Both the position numbers and the translations under genes were made by a program. The notes below the pieces were generated by a model that saw only the letters and a program-made list of their open reading frames with translations, searched no databases and was not told where the DNA came from. A stretch of 64,000 nt of DNA, taken from NCBI RefSeq assembly GCF_004359215.1, contig NC_090615.1:130014-194013 (forward strand). Reading direction: 5' to 3'. Of the stretch, positions 55,497 through 64,000 are shown in pieces (positions within the stretch are counted from its first letter, which is position 1; every line of letters begins with the position of its first letter). The stretch comes from Bremia lactucae. Lineage: Eukaryota > Oomycota > Peronosporomycetes > Peronosporales > Peronosporaceae.

Positions 55497-57088
55497 GCTA
55501 GAGTTTCGGGTAAGTCATCTGTACACTCATGCACGACGTGTGACATTTCAAACGAGACAATGCGTCGGCCACGACATTTGGCCGTCATTTCAGATGATAT
55601 AAGACAAAGTCAAACTGGGAAAAGAACGTGTGCATTCGTGCCATCTTTTAAGACAATTTTGGATGGTGAAGCACCCACTTGCACGGTGTAGACTAAAAAG
55701 TGTTCACCATAGAGATACGGAGGACATTTTACTAAAGCTGTCTTGATCGCAGTCAGCACTTTCTTGTGAGCAAGCTAATTTAATTCATGGGGGCCCTGGT
55801 TTTTGTGCCGTAGTCGTTGTCGTTAATGCGTTGGAAAAGAACACCACTCATGCGGAACCCAGAAGCATCCGTTGTGACGATGAAAGCTGAGTAAAGTCTG
55901 ACAGCTATAGAGTCGGTGACTGCTGAAGTGCGAGGTTTAACGCGACAAAGCTTGTTGCTGACCCCCCCCAGCTCCAGCGAGTATCTTGCTTGACAAATTT
56001 GGATGAGGGCGCGAAAGCCTGGCAAAATTGCAGATGAATCGACGGTAGTACCCAGCGAATCCTAGAAAACTCAGCAACTCTTTGCGACATGTTGCGCCTG
56101 AAACGCTGCAATAGTATCGGTTTTCTTTGGGCTGACGCGCATATGTCCTAGAAATGCAATCTCCTTGTGACCAAATGCACATTTAGAAAGTCGAGCATCG
56201 AGCTTATGCTGGGCAAACATGGCGGACGTGGTCCTCCATTGTACGGGAGAAGATACATATGTCGCCAAGATAGACGACAACAAATTTTCAGAGCTATTCG
56301 AACAATGTTCGCATCATACGTGACCAACTCCAGGCATTCCGGATAAAACCTTTGGTGCTACAACCACTAATATGTTTTGTTTAAGCCTGGTAATGTCGAA
56401 TTGATGGTAAGATACCATTTAGTGGCAATTTCGCAAAGATCGAGTAGCGTAAAACTCTTGCATCCCACCATGCAGTCGAATAGTTCTTCGATTAATGGTA
56501 AAGAAATTTTTGCCATGTCTGACATGCTATTAACATAGCTGTGCTCAATCACATATCAAATAAGGATCTTTCCGCTTCGGAACCATCGGCGCGTTTTGGG
56601 AACTTGCCGGATAGGATCATTTTTTGTAAGTTTTAAAATATGTGAAACCCATATATAATTTGACACTTCAATCCATCCTTTTCTTATACTCTCTTTAACG
56701 AATTGCTGGAGTGCGTCTTGCTCAACCTTCGGGAGACGAAAGGGAGCACAGGAGCTCGGTACCGCAATCGGCTTTATTTGTAAACCAATCGCGTTGAAGG
56801 CATTTCGTTTGTAAGTTGCTCAAGAAATACGTCCTTGTACTTGTCTAGGACTGGTTTGGACTCCGGCAACACTTTCATTGGTAGCCTTCATTTGACGTAT
56901 TTCATCATAGACTCCACTATTCATCTTCTTTTGGATCAAGCCTTCCAAGTGTTCACATAAGGTGGGTGCTTCAACTTCTATCCGTTGCGTACGCCAGTTT
57001 TTCTGTGAGCTGTACTTGGTGAGCCATTGTTGACCAAATATCAAGTCACATGCCCCATTCCGTATACTACACCTTTCGGAATTCCACA
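55497..57088 (-). pseudogene. Gypsy D RNase H, RT and protease remains
   Basis: Pieces in order: RNase H with IVTTDASGFRMSGVLFQ (55,780-56,025), connection LLSFLGFAGYYRRFICNFARLS (55,937-56,182), RT with SKCAFGHKEIAFLGHMRVSP (56,071-56,283) and ISLPLIEELFDCMVGCKSFT LLDL (56,367-56,552), then a protease-end piece with ACDLIFGQQWLTKYSS (56,820-57,089). Every piece is in a different frame. It is cut at 57,088 by Copia F. Confidence 0.78.
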
Positions 57089-57283
57089 TGTAGAGTTAAA
57101 TGGAAAGTTGAGAACTAAATGTATTTTAGAGTGTGATCCTAGCTATAGCCGTCCGTTACCTTCAATCTCATCTGCGTCGGTTCCTTCGAACCTTTCCCAA
57201 TGGTCACGTCTTTCACGCATCAGTCGCGTCCATTCATGTCAACAGTCGCGCCCTTTCATCTCAGTGGTCGTCCTGATTTAACA
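57089..57283 (-). repeat. 3' LTR of Copia F
   Basis: 195 bp from TGTAGAGTTA to GATTTAACA, with roughly one difference in ten from the other LTR, so the insertion is not recent. Confidence 0.85.
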
Positions 57284-57452
57284 CTACTTCCCGGGTGAAT
57301 GTCTTTACCCACTGAGCATCACAAGTCCGCGTAGTTCGCTGAATATAGGCGCTGGGAGGACCTTGGTCAGGATGTCAGCACGCATACTCTTGGACTCGCA
57401 GTACTGTACCTTGATACCTTTTTCTTCTCGAGATCCTTAACAAACTTGTACC

Positions 57453-60400
57453 TTACGTCAATATGCTTGGCTCGACCGTACGTGTCTTCACTCTTGATCT
57501 GAGCGACGTGAAGTATTGACTCCGTTTAATCAGCACGCCGATCTCTTTAAGTAGCTCCATGATGCCCACCACCTCAGCGGCAGTTTGAGAAGCCGCCACG
57601 AACTCAGCCTCCATTGTAGATAGAGCCACGCAGTTCTGTTTCTTGCATAGCCAGCCCACAATCATGCCATCCACTATCAACACGCCACCGCTCACCGATT
57701 TGCGAATAGTTTTGTCGGCTGCGTAATCCGCGTCGCTGAAACCTTCGACTAGCACGCCTTCTCCTTTCATCGCAGATGGGTCACCGCGCATCATGAACTT
57801 GAAATGCTTGGTACCCTTCAAGTAATTGACTATATTTTTAATCAAGCGCCAATCACCTTCGCTCGGCGCATGGGAGCGTCGGATCGCTCGGTGTACTGCA
57901 AACGCTATATCGGGGCGCGTGCACCGGGCGATCCATAGGAGACTGCCCACCATCGACTGGAACATCTGCACAGTCGGCATCTGTGGTGCGTCGCTGCCTT
58001 CCGACGGTAGCAGTGCGCTGCCTGCATCTCAGTCTTCTCCATCTTCTCCGCCGATCGGCACTCTCACTGATGCCGAATTGGACAACCCGAACTTCTCGAG
58101 CATTTCTTCGATGACACATTCCTGGTCTAATACCCAGCCGGTTTTGACGTCATAGTCAAATACGATACCAAGAGACTTGGTAACTACGCCTAGATCGTTT
58201 ACCTCAACAACCTTCATGTCATAAAAAAACTCGTCGACCTTCTGTACACTGGTACCCGTAGCTAGTACGTCATCCGCGTATATACCCACGAGTGTCTTGC
58301 CCTTGACATCCTTTTTAATATATAAGCAGCTGTCCGTGTAGCTCTGGCTGAAACCGAGCGACTTCAATATGTCGTGGAGCATCAGATTCCACAGCCTGCC
58401 TGATTGCTTCAGGCCATACAAGCCTTTCCTGAGTCTCAGAGCGAGCTGTCTCTTATCCCGTCACGCCGAGCTTTTCTATTAATTTGGCGTCAATGTTCAT
58501 TCCCTGCGGAAGGTGAAGTAGTATCTCCAAATCTTCTTCCTTGTCGGCTTTAACGTAAGCACTTGGCATATCGCCGTGTCGCGCAGGCACGCCCCAGATT
58601 CTTAATACCGCGAGAATCACTTTGCCAGATATCATTTCCATCACTGCCGAGAATGTGTATGTATAATCAACACTATACACTTGTTCATCGCCACGTGCCG
58701 CTAGCCTCACTTTGTACCGCTCGACAGTACCGTCTGCGTGCATCTTTCGCTTATACACCCACTTACTATGAAGTATCTTGGCGTCACGTGACTTCTGTAC
58801 CACCTCCCAAGTGTCGTTGTGCTCCAATGCCTCTATCTCCGTGTGCATTGCCTCTTCCCACTGCTTCATCCGCGGGTCTTTCATCGCATCGCAATATCTC
58901 TTTAGGTCCTTTAGCAATACTGCACTCACCCGATTTACGGGAACGTGCTTGAATCCCGTGTTGCGTGTTCGCATTTGAGGAAGCTTCTCGAACTCGGTGG
59001 GAAGTAGTTCAACATTTCTGTCAGAATCAATCGACTTAGCTGAGTTTCATCCACTTTTACGCTCCTTTTCGCCTTAGCTTTGCTCTTCTTAGACTTTGCG
59101 GTGATCTTATTTTGTTGCGGGAGATCTGTCTCCGGCTCCTTCCGCTTAGCGACCTCGGCCTGCTCTAGTACAGAGCGTCGCATGTTAGGGTCTTCACGCT
59201 CCATCTGCACCTGTAATTTCGCATTCTGATCACTATTAAGCGTCACAACGTTTCGAATGTGCTGAGTTGTAATGACAATTTTCTTCTTTGGCAGGTAAAC
59301 TCTGAAGCCCTTGGTTTCATCAATTTTGCCGAATATCATTCCGACCTGTGATCTTGGCTCCCACGCCTTATTGCCTGGATATCTGAACACCGAGCAAGTA
59401 CTGCCGAAAGTCACCATATCCGATAAGCTGGGAACAGTTCCTGTCAGTATCTCGATCGGCAACATACGATTTGTGTAACGGGGCACTACGACTTGTACTG
59501 TTTCAGTACAAGTCCACTTCGCACTGCTTCAGTTGCGAGTGGTGCCTTACGTTAAGTGACGTACACTGCACGTGCAGAGGAAGACTTCTCTTAAGACAAG
59601 AAGACTTAAGAGGGTAAGATGAAAACTGTATTAAATATATTTAAGTGTCTCTTAATCTATCTTTGTAAATGCTAACTTAACTATAACCTAATACTTAACA
59701 TGTAAATGAATTCTTATCTCTATTTTATTTGTGACTCTCTTTGATTACTCCTGCAGCTGATTAGTATGCGGAATAAATATATATAATGGCCTATTCATAT
59801 TTATGGATGAGAATTCTGAATATTACTATATAAAGTAATATCCTCCAAATATCATCTACCTTTTAGAAAATATATAAATTAACAACCTTTAAGTGTTAAT
59901 TTCATGTAACGATACACCCCGTTACAATTTGTGTTGGTGCTGCACGAGCTTCGATTTACAATATACGCCGCGTACTCAACGGCATCGCCCCAAAAGTACA
60001 GCGGTAGACCACTCGCAAACAGCATGCACCTCGCCATGTTGAGAATCGTCCTATGCATTCTTTCAGCTTTTCCATTTGAAGTCTGGCTCTCAGCTTCGCT
60101 AACTTGGCGTCTCACACCAGCTGAATTGCAAAACGGGTCCACGTTGGTGTACTCTTTACCGCCATCGGCCCGCAACACATGGACGCGACAATTAAATCTC
60201 TTCTCAAAGTAGAGTAGAATTTTTTTAAAGTTCTTGGTTGCCTCAACCTTGTTTTTCGCGACAAAAACACGTACGTAGTTGGTCGAGTAGTCAACGAAAT
60301 TGATCAGGTATCTATCACCACGTCTGTCCTTCGGTGTCATTGGTCCCTTGATATCACTACCGATAACGCCGCCAAGTTTGTCGATCGGTGCGTTTCTGCC

Positions 60401-61245
60401 CGTATCCTTCTTGGACTGTTTGTTCTTACTCTGCTTGCCCTGTGCGCAAGTAAGGCAGTTAGGCCGAGATCGATCCGTAAGTCGAATTCCCGATCCTGCC
60501 GAGTCGGCCATGCGTACAACAGTGTCGAAAGCCAAATGGCCGAGTCGCTGGTGGAGTTCCAGAAGTGTTGTCTGTATTACGGCTTCGTCAACCTTGTCGT
60601 AAACTTGGTGCTCGGCCGAACTGATTCCTCGAGCTTGTTCATCTTTTGTTAATCTGCACTTTACGTCAAGTGTTAGAACGTTATTGCGGCGAAAGACCTC
60701 AAAGACTTTCATCTTGCCCGCTTGACGCAACACGTAGCTATGGTTGCCATGTCCCTCTAGATAAACCCCGCGCTCTTCCAATACACCATAGCTGATGATG
60801 TTGTCAGCTAGGTTTCCTGTATAATGAACTCAGAGAGGTCGACCATGACCCTTTGTCCATGAATCACCGTTCTCAGCTCAGCTGATCCAACCTTCATCAC
60901 TCGGACCATAGTTTTATTCGCCGCGCGACACGCGTGGTCACGTTCCGCTGCATTATTCACTATCCTCGAATCCTTTACAAGGTGCACGCTTGACCGACTG
61001 CCTAAAATCCACGAAGTAGAGTCAGCACAAGTACCGGTACCAACGGCTAATGCGACTCTTCTAGATGCAGTGCCGGCACCACTCTTTTTCTTGGTTCTTT
61101 TCATTTTAATGTGCCCGGCTTCACCGCACCCGTAACATGTTCGTGAGTCGGAGGTCCCAACTCGCGCGACGTAGCCCCCTCTACGCCCACCTTGGTCCAC
61201 TCGTCCATCGCTAATATACCGACCGCCCAGTCCATTACATGACAA
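57453..61245 (-). pseudogene. Copia F pol polyprotein (interrupted)
   Basis: Pieces: zinc knuckle CYGCGEAGHIK and protease region (60,808-61,245), pre-integrase and integrase (59,927-60,781) with HQRLGHLAFD and LRADGGKEY, the solo LTR, integrase end and linker (58,935-59,473), RT start with NDTWEVVQKSRDAKILHSKW (58,453-58,974), RT with YGLKQSGRLWN and IYADDVLATG (58,029-58,421), RNase H with GFSDADYAADK and LSTMEAEFVAAS (57,453-57,980). The protease motif reads WILGSRSS instead of WILDSGSS, so the catalytic Asp is gone. Integrase has RADGG where RTDGG is usual. It is not functional. Confidence 0.87.
59474..59926 (-). repeat. Solo LTR, TGTAACGGGG family, copy 3, inside Copia F
   Basis: 453 bp with exact ATTTG on both sides (59,469-59,473 and 59,927-59,931). 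It sits inside the Copia F integrase: the frame before ends IVNRSSCSTN-T and after resumes NRMLPIEILTG. It is the best-supported member of the family and shows that the repeat transposed as an LTR element and then recombined to a solo LTR. Confidence 0.93.
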
Positions 61246-61283
61246 TTCAGCACAACCGCCTCCGTATCTATGCTTATTTGTGC

Positions 61284-62290
61284 TTACCTCGAAGTCAATG
61301 CAAATGCAACCAATTCGGCGGCCTGCACGAGATAGTCAGCTCTCTGGGCGTTTAGCCTAGTCAACATTGCGTTCTTGATGTGTGCGGGAGCTGACTTGCA
61401 CAAACATTCCAGCACACTCTGTTCCGAGTTACCCGACCGTTCTACCACGTACGCCACGTACGCCACGTACGCCAAGTACCGAAAGTGCTCGGGCCACGTC
61501 CTGTTTCGATCCTTCTCGATCGTCATCAATTCGATTCCTTTTGTCGATGGGATCGGTGTCATAAACAGCATCAACATGCTGTTCATGACATGTTCCAAAG
61601 TGTTCGATACCGCAGTCCATACTGGGAGCATCTTTTCACAATAACTAAGAGCCGAGCCTTCCAGCTTTCCACTTGGCGCTAGAATTTTGAAATCTTCCGG
61701 CCATTCGCCTCCACTTATTAGATTGTGCTGCGCCAAGTCGCTGTAGAAAACGCATTATTTACGCCTTGAAGTCGGCACCCACACCCGTAAGCCTCTTTTC
61801 CTGAGAACTTAGCGAAGCCGAGCCAATCCAGGTCCCGAGGCTTCGGTATTTTAAGACCATGGCCTTCCGGTGGCCCGAATTGCTGCGCTGAGGAAGGCTG
61901 CTCCCTCTGTTGCGGCGGCGGGTTAGGCGGCGGCATACGCGGCATCGCAGTCGGCGCGACGGTTGGCAGCGGCTTGTCAAGTGACCCTCCTCTCATTCGA
62001 CGGTTGCGTGCTCGGATGAAGTCCGTGGACGCACTTGAACAGTTGAACGAGTGCTCGGAAGGTGGCGTGGGCTTGGCTTCAGCCCGGCGGCTCAGCTGAT
62101 GTTGCATCTTAAGCTGATTCGCCATGAACTTGGATTGCTGCTCCGCCATCCTCTCGAGGAGTCCTTCAATTCGTTCCATGCGCTCAGAGCTCACGTCAGA
62201 AGCTTTACTCGCGCCATTTTGGGCCTCGGAGGTACCCGAGACCAATCGCGCCTCTGCTCGCATCTTGGACGGGTCAAAAACCACGTTCAT
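61284..62290 (-). pseudogene. Copia F gag (frameshifted)
   Basis: The first part (61,718-62,290) starts MNVVFDPSKMRAEARLVS, has a coiled coil (RMERIEGLLERMAEQQSKF) and a Pro-rich stretch; a frameshift near 61,730 leads to the second part (61,284-61,736) with the gag core including TWPEHFRYL followed by a triple repeat AYVAYVAYV (61,443-61,478). A further shift links it to the zinc knuckle frame. Confidence 0.78.
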
Positions 62291-62385
62291 TGCGTTTAAG
62301 TTCGTCTCGGCGACGTCGAGTGCCGGGGTGAACTGAGCGGAGGTAAAGTCAGTGCATTTGGGCTCATAACCTGTTCAACACGGGC

Positions 62386-62579
62386 TATGAGTTAGATGGA
62401 AAGTTGAGAGCTGAATGTACTTTAGAGTGTGATCCTAGCTGAAGCAATCCGTTACCTTTAATCTCCTCTGCGTCGGTTTCTTCGAACCTTTCCAAATGGT
62501 CGCGTCTTTCACGCATCAGTCGCATCCTTTCATGTCAACAGTCGCGCCCTTTCATCTCAGTGGTCGTCCTGCTTTTACA
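62386..62579 (-). repeat. 5' LTR of Copia F
   Basis: About 194 bp ending CTTTTACA next to CCACA. The inner edge is approximate. Confidence 0.82.
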
Positions 62580-62584
62580 CCACA

Positions 62585-63330
62585 CCTTTGATACGAATTG
62601 TAACTTCCGCTCTTTTCGTGAGCTGACTTAATGTCCACGTTCCGTCAAAACGACGCACTTGTAACGTCTACGCGCTAAGCACCTTCATTGTCAGACCGGG
62701 TTTGATTAGGTTTATTCACGCATCAAAGTCAATCAAATTTAACGATTTGGTCGCCAATGACACCATCACACACTAGTGGTCGACTTTGCGCTCGCATGTC
62801 CGATCTAGAGCTGCTTGATTGGACCTCAATAGGTGGCACTTCGCCTTTAGCTGGACCTTTACTTCATTGAACGTGACTTGATACAAACAATTCTGTCTTG
62901 TTCATCCTCACGGTTGCCTACATTGTTGACATGTTGAGGGTGATAACCTCGCCAAAGAACGAGGTAACACGTAGTTCAAATTCTTTCAGCGTTCAACTAG
63001 AAAGCGCTTCTCACGAGTCAAATCCGTCAACTGATGTGGAGAAGAAGGAAAACTCGGGTTCGCCTCGTACGTCGAACCGGAGTCATCGCAGTGACTTGAA
63101 CCACATCCTCCATTACTAAGAGGCGGACGTCGGTCATGAACGTTTTCGTCGTCGCGAGTTGGCGACGATACTCGAAATTGTTTGTCGCAAACAATTGCGG
63201 CACCGTGCACGTGTTGCGGATTTTATCCTGGCGATCGAGTAGATGCATCAGTCCTTTCATAACGAGTTAGTGGCAGTTCGTCAAGAAATTTCTTTTTTGC
63301 AGGATGAAGTAGAATGTTAAGCAGACTTTA
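62585..63330 (-). pseudogene. Gypsy D protease and gag remains
   Basis: Directly after the target duplication, the minus strand carries Gypsy protease sequence, INLIKPGLTMKVLSA then TLQVRRFDGTW (about 62,640-62,730), similar to NVVKPGLLQRV and IQVTRFDGTN of Gypsy B. Sequence to 63,330 is gag by position but badly decayed. Confidence 0.6.
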
Positions 63331-63331
63331 A

Positions 63332-63360
63332 CCCCGAGACCATCAGCTCTTGTCTCGGGG
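63332..63360. repeat. Hairpin between Gypsy D and Gypsy H
   Basis: Perfect 9-bp arms CCCCGAGAC and GTCTCGGGG with an 11-base loop, a few bases downstream of the Gypsy H integrase stop. It could mark an LTR edge or an RNA 3'-end structure. Confidence 0.6.
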
Positions 63361-63370
63361 CAATTAATTT

Positions 63371-63763
63371 TTAAAAGATGCCGTAGACTGTGCCGGTTTG
63401 ATATGACGATTCGGCGCAGTCATGAGGCGGTGTCGTCGCGTCAGCTGCGGGTGCTGGCGCGGCCTCACGAAACCGGGAAAGCCCCGTACTGATAGTCAGG
63501 CGGAGACGTCCTACGTATAACGTTGGGTGCATACGCATCCTAAGAGCCAGCTCGATCGTGTACATATTTCCTTGGCGGTACATTACTCTGAACGGGCCGA
63601 TAAATTTGGGTAGTAATTTATTACTGCCCACATTCTTAGCTACATGTTTATGTAGATTTACCGTAGAAAGTAGAACTAAATCATTATTTAAAAAAAAATT
63701 CTTCCATTTTTCCTTTTCTGTCTGTCCACCGCACCAGCGATAGAATCCTCGACAAACCCGCAC
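63371..63763 (-). pseudogene. Gypsy H integrase C-terminal fragment
   Basis: 130 codons with KWKNFFLNNDLVLLSTVNLH, VGSNKLLPKFIGPFRVMYRQ and LALRMRMHPTLYVGRLRL, the GPY/F-type C-terminal domain of a Gypsy integrase. More integrase sequence continues in other frames to about 63,870. It is a different family from Gypsy B and D; there is no chromodomain after the GPF motif. Confidence 0.75.
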
Positions 63764-64000
63764 AGTGATATCATCGCCGAATACGTGCTAATCAAGAAAA
63801 ACTCTTTTTGGACAAAACATTCAATAGCATGTGCATCGTCAACACTAATGATGTATCTCGCAGGTCTCATCTGACATTACGCCGACACCCGTCTTCTTCC
63901 TTAGAGGGTCTATCGGAGAACGAGCACGTAACGTGCTCGTTGACTGTTTGTTGATTGTCATATCCCTTCGCGCAGCTCAGAAGAGGTGCGCGTCCTTTAA
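63764..64000. other. Window end, Gypsy H remains
   Basis: It contains a further integrase piece on the minus strand (ISVDDAHAIECFVQKE) and a GAGCACGTAACGTGCTC palindrome near 63,920. Nothing else is recognised. Confidence 0.3.

Larger units (their letters stand above)
57089..62579 (-). mobile_element. Copia F inserted in Gypsy D
   Basis: LTRs at 57,089-57,283 and about 62,386-62,579 share about 190 bp (for example CAACAGTCGCGCCCTTTCAT). The flanks are CCACA at 57,084-57,088 and 62,580-62,584, an exact 5-bp target duplication, and Gypsy protease sequence continues on both sides. It encodes gag, zinc knuckle, protease, integrase, RT and RNase H of the same clade as Copia C. A solo LTR splits the integrase and there are several frameshifts. 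Confidence 0.9.

Overview
The window looks like nuclear DNA of a filamentous eukaryote, most likely an oomycete of the Peronosporales (Phytophthora or downy-mildew type). The basis is short GT-AG introns of 58-104 bp, compact gene spacing (116 bp and 75 bp between neighbours), one core-promoter heptamer of the oomycete initiator type, a multicopper oxidase and a small membrane-anchored phospholipase D-like protein, and a dense nest of Copia and chromodomain Gypsy elements. No species is assigned.

Region 1 (about 351-24,630) is one locus present as overlapping, rearranged copies. Copy 1 (351-9,080) holds a dead Copia element (Copia A, TSD AAAAT), a broken maltose-type O-acetyltransferase gene and the 3' part of a NOM1/SGD1 gene, cut off at a single N at 9,081. 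Copy 2 (9,082-20,196) repeats the Copia A part and is invaded by a second Copia (Copia C, 14,598-19,774). After a 373-base N gap, copy 3 (20,570 on) carries the Copia A tail, a differently broken acetyltransferase copy and the full NOM1 gene. The Ns at the junctions mean an assembly or haplotype artefact is as likely as a real segmental duplication.

Region 2 (23,270-30,360) is the only ordinary genic stretch. NOM1/SGD1 (minus strand, five exons in my model) shares a 116-bp upstream region with a phospholipase D-like gene (plus strand), which converges on a secreted multicopper oxidase (minus strand). Downstream is a decayed MULE transposase with a perfect 29-bp palindrome inside it.

Region 3 (34,400-64,000) is a retrotransposon nest, almost all on the minus strand. 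An old Gypsy (E) is split by a tandem chromovirus array, LTR-internal-LTR-internal-LTR (Gypsy B, 37,526-49,076), flanked by CCCCC. A second old Gypsy (D) is split by Copia F (57,089-62,579, TSD CCACA), which is itself split by a solo LTR (59,474-59,926, TSD ATTTG). Two more copies of that solo LTR lie nearby. Decayed Copia (G) pieces and the end of another Gypsy integrase (H) fill the rest.

The least ordinary system is Gypsy B. Both units have a 103-codon ORF upstream of gag, an in-frame TAA between protease and reverse transcriptase and an in-frame TAG just before the integrase zinc-binding residues, while the second unit is otherwise open. I see no CRISPR array, defence island, tRNA or rRNA gene.
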